Positions 35,231-42,545 of a stretch of 64,000 bases of DNA are shown piece after piece. Origin of the DNA: JAAYDI01 sp052034005. Its GTDB lineage: Bacteria; Planctomycetota; Planctomycetia; Pirellulales; Pirellulaceae. The DNA lies in contig JBPOJB010000003.1 of the NCBI GenBank assembly GCA_052034005.1, positions 62,001 to 126,000 of the forward strand, written 5' to 3'. Numbering within the stretch: position 1 is the first letter of the stretch; each line of letters opens with the position of its first letter. The position numbers and the translations under genes are program-made. The notes beneath the pieces are model-generated. The model made no database searches and was not told the origin of the DNA. It worked only from the letters and a program-made list of their open reading frames with translations.

Positions 35231-36157
35231 ATGTGTGCCCGCGCTTCATCTGCCGGCCGCAAGGATGACGCACCAGACTTTGCGGCCAAGCGCTACGATG
35301 TGAGCGTTACATTGCGACACGAGACGCGGGCCATCAAACCTGGACCGACGCGTGCCACGCAGGGGACTGCGCTCGGCCACCAGCGGAGCGACCAGGCCAG
35401 GGTGGCAGATATGGTGGCCCATGCCTGGCGCAAGCTCACTGGGCGAGTAGCACAGAAGCAGACACTCTGGTTTCGGCCAAAGCACACGGTCAAGCAGGAC
35501 GGCACGATCGCGGCTCACTACAGGTGCGACTCCTTCGGCAACGTCACGAGTGGTGACACGTCGAAGACCCGCTACCTCTTCACGAGTCGCGAGTTCGACA
35601 CGGCGACCAAGCTCCAGTACAATCGGGCGCGGTGGTACGATGCCGGTGTGGGACGCTGGATCAACGAAGATCCGCTGGGGTTCGCGGCGGGCGATGGGAA
35701 TGTCGGGAGGTACGTGCGAAATGAGATGACAGGAACCAATGACTCGAGCGGGCTGGAATGGGTGTGGCCGTGGAACCCTGATGCTCAGTGGTGGTGCGGG
35801 ATGCCTAAGTCGCGTAACAGCGGCGGTGCTACGGTCTATCGCGAGTCTGGGGACACCCTTAAGCAGGACGTGTCTGTATATTCTGGCGTGAGTGCAACAA
35901 CCTCGGCTGGCATGGTCTTGGCAGGACAGCGCATTAGGGCGATCAAGCCTGTAGGAATGCGTGGTTCAACGCCGGGTAGTAGCGTCGCGTCATGGGGCTT
36001 TCGGAAAGTGCTGCCGAAAGCTGCCGGAAGGCTTGCCGGTCGGGCAGTGCCAGTCGTCGGATGGACGACGCTCGCTGCGGATGCACTCTTGTTGTCAGAT
36101 ATCGCTTATTGCGACTGGCAAATGGCACTGAATGCTCAACCTCTGCCTCCGGATTAA
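35231..36157 (+). CDS. Orphan RHS-repeat tip with C-terminal polymorphic (probable toxin) domain
   Basis: A 308-residue frame. Residues 113-176 are an RHS-associated core: KTRYLFTSREFD, then RARWYDAGVGRWINEDPLGFAAGDGNVGRYV, ending at NDSSGLE, the point where RHS proteins change to a variable tip. Residues 177-308 are that tip and match no family I recognise; a hydrophobic stretch lies near the end (GRAVPVVGWTTLAADALLL). Residues 1-85 look like island DNA read as protein (one boundary word is translated QKQTLWFR), and there is no good ribosome-binding site. It is therefore more likely a displaced or silent RHS tip than a complete secreted toxin. Base composition is lower in G+C than in flanking genes. 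The next two genes are probable immunity genes. Confidence 0.65.
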   Translation: MCARASSAGRKDDAPDFAAKRYDVSVTLRHETRAIKPGPTRATQGTALGHQRSDQARVADMVAHAWRKLTGRVAQKQTLWFRPKHTVKQDGTIAAHYRCDSFGNVTSGDTSKTRYLFTSREFDTATKLQYNRARWYDAGVGRWINEDPLGFAAGDGNVGRYVRNEMTGTNDSSGLEWVWPWNPDAQWWCGMPKSRNSGGATVYRESGDTLKQDVSVYSGVSATTSAGMVLAGQRIRAIKPVGMRGSTPGSSVASWGFRKVLPKAAGRLAGRAVPVVGWTTLAADALLLSDIAYCDWQMALNAQPLPPD

Positions 36158-36222
36158 CGGTTCGTGACGCTGTGGATGTAGTTGTGCCCTTGAATCCGTC
36201 GTAACGAACCCGGTGTGACCTG

Positions 36223-36612
36223 ATGCCAGAGCCGGATGCAAGATTCCTGGAAATAGCCGAGCTACTGCGGGCTAGTCTTGGTCCGTTGAAACGATCAAAG
36301 CGAATCACGATGGACACCACCTTGTTTGTCGATCTGGCACTGTGGGGAGACGATGCCGTGGAGTTCCTGCAGGCGTTTGGCGACCGGTGGGGTGTTGACT
36401 TGTCCATGCTGCTTTTCGATAGGCACTTCCTGCCGGAAGGATACAGTCGTTCGGAGTTGTTTTTGTGGCCGCTTGCTGCCTGGAAGCGTTTCTTCTCCTC
36501 TGGGAGGAAAAGTGCGCATCTTATTCCGATAAGCCTCCGACAACTCGGTGAAGCCGCTAACATTGGCCGTTGGCCAGCCGAATGGTCTCGGAGAGAGGGG
36601 ACAGAGGCATAG
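36223..36612 (+). CDS. DUF1493-like small protein, possible immunity protein
   Basis: A 129-residue protein with the DUF1493 pattern: DTTLFVDLALWGDDAVEFLQAF, then GVDLSMLLFDRHFLPEG. This family has an acyl-carrier-like fold. It lies 65 bp after the RHS tip, in DNA of lower G+C, so an immunity role against the tip is plausible but unproven. No signal peptide or membrane span is seen. Confidence 0.6.
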   Translation: MPEPDARFLEIAELLRASLGPLKRSKRITMDTTLFVDLALWGDDAVEFLQAFGDRWGVDLSMLLFDRHFLPEGYSRSELFLWPLAAWKRFFSSGRKSAHLIPISLRQLGEAANIGRWPAEWSRREGTEA

Positions 36613-36663
36613 GCCCGATCAAGGGCACAGGGACTAATCGGTCGCCAGCCGCCGAGTGGCGTT

Positions 36664-37026
36664 GTGGAGAGAAGGCAATTGGTTCTGCTCATACCTGACG
36701 AATTGAAGCAGCGGGCATATTTCAGTAGCGGCGGGGAAGCCGCCTGGTCATCTGAGGACGCGCAAGCAATCATTGACTTGGCGAGCGAATCCAGCATTGG
36801 TATTCTTGGACTTGAGGTTTGGCTCCCGACTGTACCTGGACCAACGATACCGGCGCCTTTCATTTATACGCTGTCCATCGCGCCATTCGCAAACGAATCT
36901 CGGCAGCACTTTGTCGAGCGCTCAATTCAGGCGGCTCGTGAATACGTCAAGACCTTCGTTTGGGATGCGGCTGACCAATCCCATCACGGACACGTGCCGT
37001 ACTTCAACTTTACATTCGACGAATGA
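36664..37026 (+). CDS. Imm40-like probable immunity protein
   Basis: A 120-residue protein whose pattern resembles the Imm40 immunity family: AWSSEDAQAIIDLASESSIGILGLEVWLP in the first half and HFVERSIQAAREYVKTFVWD then PYFNFTFDE at the end. The start is a GTG at 36664. It lies about 50 bp after the DUF1493-like gene. With the RHS tip it forms a toxin-immunity style cassette. The family call is from pattern memory only. Confidence 0.6.
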   Translation: MERRQLVLLIPDELKQRAYFSSGGEAAWSSEDAQAIIDLASESSIGILGLEVWLPTVPGPTIPAPFIYTLSIAPFANESRQHFVERSIQAAREYVKTFVWDAADQSHHGHVPYFNFTFDE

Positions 37027-37127
37027 AGATGATCACAGTGAACAGGTGAACGAGCCCAGCTTGCGTAAATTGGTCAGGAAAGGAGGACATCAATACTGTG
37101 ACCTTCCGCATGGCAGAAACCTTCCGG

Positions 37128-37583
37128 GTAATCAGACACTCTGATTCGGTTCTCTCTGACTCGGCTCCCCGGATTCAGTTCGGGTCCACCATGATGGCCG
37201 GCCGAAGGCCCAATTCACCGCCGCCAGAAAACAAAGAGTCTGCAACCTGCCTGCCGCGCTCAATTTCCAGCTCCGGCGCGATCTCGGGCGCCACCCCCCC
37301 CAGCCCCCCCTTTGCAAGGGGGGGTGAGTTATGTAACCCTTTTCGCCGTGCCAAGTGCAGCCCCCCCCTTTTTGCAAGTGGGGGTGAATTGTGTAACCCT
37401 TTTCGCCGTGCCAAGTGCAGCCCCCCCCTTTTTGCAAGGGGTGGGTGAGTTATTTGCCCTTTTCGCCGCGCCAAGTGCAGTTCCCCCCCTTGCAAAGGGG
37501 GGGCAGGGGGGGTGAAACCATGAGCAGGGTTTACAACCGAGGCAGTCAGAAGCTCAGAAGCAGACCCTCTGGTTTCGAGTTCT
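37128..37583. repeat. Long dispersed repeat, copy 2, with a 60-bp tandem triplication
   Basis: This 456-base segment begins with the same GTAATCAGACACTCTGATTCG palindromic end as copy 1 and ends CAGACCCTCTGGTTTCGAG. It differs by an inner tandem array: three units of exactly 60 bases at 37321-37380, 37381-37440 and 37441-37500, each with a TTTTCGCCGyGCCAAGTGCAG core and a C-run/G-run pair. Direct orientation relative to copy 1 brackets the RHS and immunity genes. Confidence 0.85.
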
Positions 37584-37703
37584 GAATGACCGTGTGCCAG
37601 CCAGGGTCAGTAGGTCGGGCCAGTCATCTGTGCGCTCGGCGCCGCGGGGAGGCCAAGGCAAGTCGAGCCCTTTCCCTGATTTCCTAGCGCGCCCACTTTC
37701 ACC

Positions 37704-37733
37704 TTGTCTCGGTCGAGCCGTTGGTGGTACACT
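37704..37733 (+). promoter_or_regulatory. Candidate sigma-70 promoter of the C25 protease gene
   Basis: TTGTCT (37704-37709) and TACACT (37728-37733) are 18 bases apart. The start would be near 37740, about 108 bases before the chosen ATG. The match is fair, not strong. Confidence 0.4.
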
Positions 37734-37847
37734 CCGCCGCTCTTTCGGACACGGGCGCACCCTGGACGCGCCGGGGTGCCGGACAGGCGCGCGCCGTCCC
37801 TTCGGACGGACACATCCCGACACTGGAAGCCGACGAACTCCGCGCTC

Positions 37848-39509
37848 ATGGTTGCATCTGCTCTCGTATTGGCCCTGAGTGTCGCGATGGCCGGCGGTCC
37901 GGACACGGTCGTCGTGAGCCCGGCGGAATACCTGGACGCGCTGCGGCCGTGGATTGCGCACCGGGCGGCACAGGGGCACCAGTTCGCGTTCATCCCCGCG
38001 ACGCTCAGTGCCGAGCAGATCCGCGCGGGGATCCGTGAGCAGGCACGTGGGGGCGCCTTGAAGTCGGTTGTGTTGGTGGGCGATGCCGAGCCCACGGCGG
38101 CGTGGGACCCGCGTGTTCGCGCCCGGTGCGTGCCGGCCTTCATGGCGACGGCCAAAGTGAACGTGAAGTGGCATTCGCTGCCGGAGATCGCCACCGACAA
38201 CTGGTACGCGGATCTGGACGACGACGGCGTGCCGGATCTGGCGATCGGCCGACTGCCGGCGGACAGTCCGCAGGACCTGAGCGTGATGGTGGCGAAGATC
38301 CTGGCGTACGAGACCCACCCGTTCCCGGGCCCCTGGTGCCAGCGGATCAACCTGGTCGCCGGCGTCGGTGGCCTGGGCCCGCTGATCGATCCGATCGTGG
38401 AGCTGGCCACGAAGCGATTCCTCACCGACGGGATCCCAGCCGGTTACGACACGTCGATGACGTACGCCAATTGGCGCAGCCCGTTCTGTCCCAGCCCGGG
38501 GCAGTTCCATGCGGCCACGATCAGCCGGCTCAACGAGGGGTGCCTGTTCTGGGTGTACGTCGGGCATGGCTACCCGTACCAGCTCGACCGCGTACGGGTC
38601 CCGGGCCGCTCGCATCACATCCTCAGCACGGCCGACGTGGCCCAGCTTGACAATCGCCAGGGCATGCCGATCGCCATCTTCCTGGCCTGCTATACGGGCG
38701 CTTATGACTTCCCTTACGACTGCCTGGCCGAACAGATGTTGCGTGCGCCGGGCGGTCCGGTGGCGGTCCTCGCGGGCTCGCGCGTCACGATGCCCTACGG
38801 CATGGCCGTGTTGGGGACCGGGTTGATGGACGAGTATTTCCGACAGCGCCGCGAGACGCTCGGCGAAGTCGTGCTCCACGCGAAGCGGCAGATGATGGAA
38901 GGAGGCGCCGAGCGGGCGGACCGCAAGCTGCTGGAGTGGATGGCTCGGGCCATGAGCCCCGATCCCCAACTGCTGGCCGACGAGCGGCAGGAGCACATCT
39001 TGCTGTTCAACCTCATGGGTGACCCGTTGCTCCGTCTGAAACACCCTCAGGAGGTGTCCGTGGAGGTGGCGGACCGTGCGGTGGCGGGCACGCAGTTGGA
39101 GATCCGCGGCAGCAGCCCGCTGGCCGGCCGCTGCCGGGTGGAACTGGTCTGCCGTCGCGACCGGCTGCGCGAGGAGCCGCCGGCGCGACAGCGTTTCGAC
39201 CCCTCGGCCGGCGCGCAGGCGTCGTTCGATGACACCTATCGGAAAGCCAACAACCGATGTTGGATCCAGCGTGACGTGGCGGTCGACCGGGGGACGTTCC
39301 TGACCGCGCTGAAGATCCCGGCCGAAGCGCGTGGCCCGTGCCATGTGCGCGTGTTCGTGGAGGATCACGCGGGCGGCCAATTCGCGCTCGGCTCCCGGGA
39401 CATCTACATCGCGGCACCCCGGCTCGCCGCGCTGCCCGTGCCCATCGGCCTCGATGAGCGCTTGCCCGCCGAGAAAACCCAGGGGCGGGTCTCGGACCTG
39501 ACGCGGTGA
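37848..39509 (+). CDS. Gingipain-like C25 cysteine protease, secreted
   Basis: A 553-residue protein with signal peptide MVASALVLALSVAMAGG. The C25 fold is recognised by SVVLVGDAEPTAAWDPR, TDNWYADLDDDGVPDLAIGRLPA, and the catalytic pair His240 (WVYVGHGYPYQ) and Cys281 (IFLACYTGAYDF). C25 enzymes are extracellular caspase-like proteases. No Por-type C-terminal sorting domain follows, though a beta-rich domain runs from about residue 400. The start at 37848 is chosen for the signal peptide; the frame stays open upstream to 37704, without a clear ribosome-binding site for either. Confidence 0.83.
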   Translation: MVASALVLALSVAMAGGPDTVVVSPAEYLDALRPWIAHRAAQGHQFAFIPATLSAEQIRAGIREQARGGALKSVVLVGDAEPTAAWDPRVRARCVPAFMATAKVNVKWHSLPEIATDNWYADLDDDGVPDLAIGRLPADSPQDLSVMVAKILAYETHPFPGPWCQRINLVAGVGGLGPLIDPIVELATKRFLTDGIPAGYDTSMTYANWRSPFCPSPGQFHAATISRLNEGCLFWVYVGHGYPYQLDRVRVPGRSHHILSTADVAQLDNRQGMPIAIFLACYTGAYDFPYDCLAEQMLRAPGGPVAVLAGSRVTMPYGMAVLGTGLMDEYFRQRRETLGEVVLHAKRQMMEGGAERADRKLLEWMARAMSPDPQLLADERQEHILLFNLMGDPLLRLKHPQEVSVEVADRAVAGTQLEIRGSSPLAGRCRVELVCRRDRLREEPPARQRFDPSAGAQASFDDTYRKANNRCWIQRDVAVDRGTFLTALKIPAEARGPCHVRVFVEDHAGGQFALGSRDIYIAAPRLAALPVPIGLDERLPAEKTQGRVSDLTR

Positions 39510-39599
39510 GTGTCCGCGCGTCCGATCGCCTCCGCGGTCCGTCCCGGCGCGCCGTACATCGGGCGGCCTGCTGATTTCCGAGTCCGAGCCCGGGTCCGC

Positions 39600-39887
39600 C
39601 TACCGATCGACGTGACGCTCGGCGGCTTCCATCCAGCGGAACAGCGCCTTGAGTCGTGAGGTGCTCCAGTCCAACAGCCACCATTCGGGCAGCAGGAGGC
39701 CGATCATTGCCAGCATCGAGACCATCGCCTGGACTTTCGGGATATCGATGCGAGCCGGGAGGAGCGCGCGGCACAGTGAGACGGCCAGCACGCGATTGAT
39801 CACCAGCAGGATGCAGGTGACCACGGTGGTTCGGACCAGCACGCTCGTGCCGGACCGCCGGGCATCACGGGGGCGATGGGAGCACAT
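39600..39887 (-). CDS. Small membrane protein of unknown function
   Basis: A 95-residue protein with two hydrophobic spans (TTVVTCILLVINRVLAVSLC and MVSMLAMIGLLLPEWWLL) and a basic N-terminus. GAGGGG lies about ten bases before the ATG at 39885-39887. A longer reading to 40049 has no support. It is divergent from the TPR gene. No family is recognised. Confidence 0.5.
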   Translation of the reverse strand: MCSHRPRDARRSGTSVLVRTTVVTCILLVINRVLAVSLCRALLPARIDIPKVQAMVSMLAMIGLLLPEWWLLDWSTSRLKALFRWMEAAERHVDR

Positions 39888-40101
39888 GGACGCGCACCCC
39901 TCGGATCTATGAGGATCGATCGAATTGCCATATCGAGCATTGCATACGGGCGCGTCCGGATCAAGGCTCCTCGATCTGTCTTGGAGCCGATTGGGATTGC
40001 GGATATCATGTGGCACCTTCGGCCGGGGCGCGCGGAGCGGTGCGTCCACAATCGGCCGGGAGGCCTACTCTGCAGGGAACGGATTGCGCGGAGACTCGGA
40101 C

Positions 40102-41277
40102 ATGTGGGTGATGTCCCTCGGGCGACGGCGGATTCGATGCGTAGCGGCCGCGCTCACCACGGCGACGACGACGATGATGGTGATGGCGGTGATGGGCGTG
40201 GCGGCGGCCGGGCCGCTGTGGGCCGGGGCGCCGGTGGAGGATGCCGGCAAGTTGAGCAACCAGTTGTACGAGCAGGCGAATAAGGCGACGACCTTCGCGC
40301 AGCTCAACCAGATCCTCACGCGGGTCGATGCGTTGCGCGCGTCGGGCGTGAACCCGCAGTTGGACAAGTATCTGACCGACCTGCAGGCCTGGGTGCTGCA
40401 CCGGCGCGGCGAAGCCTATGTGAAGCAGGCGGCCGAGGCGAGCGTCGACGGGCAGGCGGACCTGAGCCGGCAGCTGGACGGCAAAGCCATGCAGGACTTC
40501 GACGCGGCGATCAAGCTCGACCCCAGCCGCTGGAAGTCCTTCCATCACCGCGGCGTCTGCTTCGCGTTGGCCGGCGAATTCGAGAAAGCCCTGAGCGATT
40601 TCTCCCGGACGATCGAACTGCGTCCGACTTACGAAAGCGCGTGGTTCAACCGGGGCGAGATCCACTACGAGATGGGCCAGTTCGCCAAGGCCATCGCCGA
40701 TTATGACGAAGCCATCCGGTTGCAGGGGACCGACGCGGGGTACTTCACCAGCCGAGGCCACGCCCATTTCCAGTTGCGCCAATTCGACGCGGCGCTGGAC
40801 GACTACAGCCGCGCCGTGCAGCTCGACCCGCGGAACCCGGAACGGATCACCTATCACGGCGAGGCCTGCCGCAGCATGGGGCGCTGGGAGCAGGCCGCCA
40901 ACGACTTCCGCCAGGCCGTCACGCTCGACAACCAGTTCGGCCGTGCGTTCCAGAGCGCGGCATGGCTGATGGCCACCTGCCCGGACGAACAGTATCGCCA
41001 CGCCGATTTGGCGCTCCGCGCCGCCCGGAAAGCCATCGAGCTGGACGGCGACCAGGACTATATCTACCTCGATACGCTGGCGGCCGCCCTGGCCAACGCC
41101 GGGCAGTTCGACGCGGCGCAAGAAGTCGTGCGCCAAGCCATCCGGCTCGCCCCGCCGGTCAACGCCGGCCCGCTCCGACAGCGACTCGACCTGTATCGCC
41201 GCGGCCAACCGTTCCGCCAGAGCCTGGAGGCCAACACGCGCCGCGTGGCCAGGACGCCGGGCGGTGGCCAGCGATGA
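40102..41277 (+). CDS. Secreted TPR-repeat protein
   Basis: A 391-residue protein with a signal region (TTATTTMMVMAVMGVAAAG) and about five consecutive TPR units from residue 130 on, such as AMQDFDAAIKLDPSRWKSFHHRG, ALSDFSRTIELRPTYESAWFNRG and ALDDYSRAVQLDPRNPERITYHG. TPRs mediate protein contacts. GGAGA precedes the ATG at 40102; a second Met three codons later is possible. No enzymatic domain is visible. Confidence 0.82.
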   Translation: MWVMSLGRRRIRCVAAALTTATTTMMVMAVMGVAAAGPLWAGAPVEDAGKLSNQLYEQANKATTFAQLNQILTRVDALRASGVNPQLDKYLTDLQAWVLHRRGEAYVKQAAEASVDGQADLSRQLDGKAMQDFDAAIKLDPSRWKSFHHRGVCFALAGEFEKALSDFSRTIELRPTYESAWFNRGEIHYEMGQFAKAIADYDEAIRLQGTDAGYFTSRGHAHFQLRQFDAALDDYSRAVQLDPRNPERITYHGEACRSMGRWEQAANDFRQAVTLDNQFGRAFQSAAWLMATCPDEQYRHADLALRAARKAIELDGDQDYIYLDTLAAALANAGQFDAAQEVVRQAIRLAPPVNAGPLRQRLDLYRRGQPFRQSLEANTRRVARTPGGGQR

Positions 41278-41309
41278 CGGGTCCTTGACCGGCTGGAAGC
41301 CGCCGGCGG

Positions 41310-42080
41310 CTACCAGAGCTTCCAGTCCTGCCAGAGCACGATGTAGGTCCCCAGCAGGCCGTTGGTGATGGCGTGTGCCACGACGCAGTCCCAGATGCTG
41401 CGTGTGCGGGCGTAGAGCAGGGTGATCAGCGAGAACCAGAGGGCGGCCGCAATCCACTCGGCCGGATGCGACAACACGCCGTAGAGCGTGCCGACTGCCG
41501 CCATGGCCCAAGTGACTTCCCCCCACGGGATCGTCCACCACTCGACACGCACGAAGAAACGCATCACGAAGCCGCGCAAGAAAAACTCCTCCGCCACCGG
41601 GACCACCAGCACGAGCCCCAGAAACCGGACGACCAGAAACGCCGCCAGCCCCCAGGGCGTGTCGCCCAACGCGGTCCACGGATCAAAGCCCGGACGCGCC
41701 ACGGCAGCCACCCAGTCCGCCCGCCCGATAACCGTCAACAACCGGGCCTCCCAGCCCAGGCGGCAGGTCGCGATCCACAGAACGCCCCCCACGATCCCCA
41801 CGACCACCGCCAGGCCCGTCACACGCCCCGGGGCCGCGCGGTAGACCGGAGCGACCAGCCAGACCGCACCCAGGGTCGCCACCAGCTGGACCGCGGTCGC
41901 CAGGGGATAGCTGTACCGGGCCAGCGCCCAGTCGGTCAACAGGTACATGACCAGCGGGAGCACATACGGCACCCAGCGGTGGCGAGTGAACCAGCGAGCG
42001 TCCGGCGCACCGGCCGTCCCGTCGAGCGGGCCGTCGTGTGATGCTGAGCGCTCTGGGGTGTTGGGCGCGGACAGGGGCAT
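41310..42080 (-). CDS. CPBP/CAAX-type intramembrane protease (exosortase-associated type)
   Basis: A 256-residue polytopic protein with the CPBP active-site pair: VVPVAEEFFLRGFVMR (EExxxR) and CVVAHAITNGLLG (HxxxN). The ending VLWQDWKLW and overall plan resemble the CAAX prenyl protease-related group often linked with exosortase systems; no exosortase is in the window. It lies upstream of, and divergent to, fusA. Confidence 0.8.
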   Translation of the reverse strand: MPLSAPNTPERSASHDGPLDGTAGAPDARWFTRHRWVPYVLPLVMYLLTDWALARYSYPLATAVQLVATLGAVWLVAPVYRAAPGRVTGLAVVVGIVGGVLWIATCRLGWEARLLTVIGRADWVAAVARPGFDPWTALGDTPWGLAAFLVVRFLGLVLVVPVAEEFFLRGFVMRFFVRVEWWTIPWGEVTWAMAAVGTLYGVLSHPAEWIAAALWFSLITLLYARTRSIWDCVVAHAITNGLLGTYIVLWQDWKLW

Positions 42081-42545
42081 GGCACAGGGTCCTCCATGGT
42101 GAACCTTCCAATCTTAGACCGCCGCTGCGATGAACGTCGCCCCGCGGCACGATCGACCCGGCAAAATCTGACCTTTTCGGGCGGGGATTTTGCAGTAAGA
42201 TTGCAGGCGTGGGGCGCAAGACGGTTATCCGGAGTGGACGGCCGGCACCGTTGCCGCTCGTATTGCGGGAGAGCCTGGCGGGCCGGACCTGTTCCGCGGC
42301 GGGCGAGGGTGCCCCCAATCAGTGTAGTGCGTCGGCGAGGTGATCTGCGGCGCGCGCATGCACGCCCACTCTCCTGAACGCGCGTCGCGGACAGGAGCGG
42401 ACCCGACTGTGGCTCGCCGGGAGTCGTGCGGGCGGGTTCCTGCCATGCTGCCAGGGCGTTGGTTCCGTGGGCGCACCGGCGACTGGTTTTCCGGTGTGGG
42501 TGTCCCGCGGCGACCTTAGGTCGGAATGTCCGAACCAGGTGTTCC
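42081..42545. other. 465-bp divergent intergenic region before the EF-G gene
   Basis: No gene is supported. It contains a perfect 8-bp inverted repeat GCAAAATC (42161-42168) / GATTTTGC (42186-42193) with a 17-base loop, in an AT-richer patch, which could be an operator or an RNA hairpin. No confident promoter was recognised. Confidence 0.4.

Noticed and set aside
37308..37500. The 60-bp tandem repeats as a CRISPR array
   Set aside because: Whole units are repeated without unique spacers, and no cas genes are present.
37554..39380. A 608-residue minus-strand open frame opposite the C25 protease
   Set aside because: No motifs; the plus strand encodes the catalytic His/Cys pair and a signal peptide.
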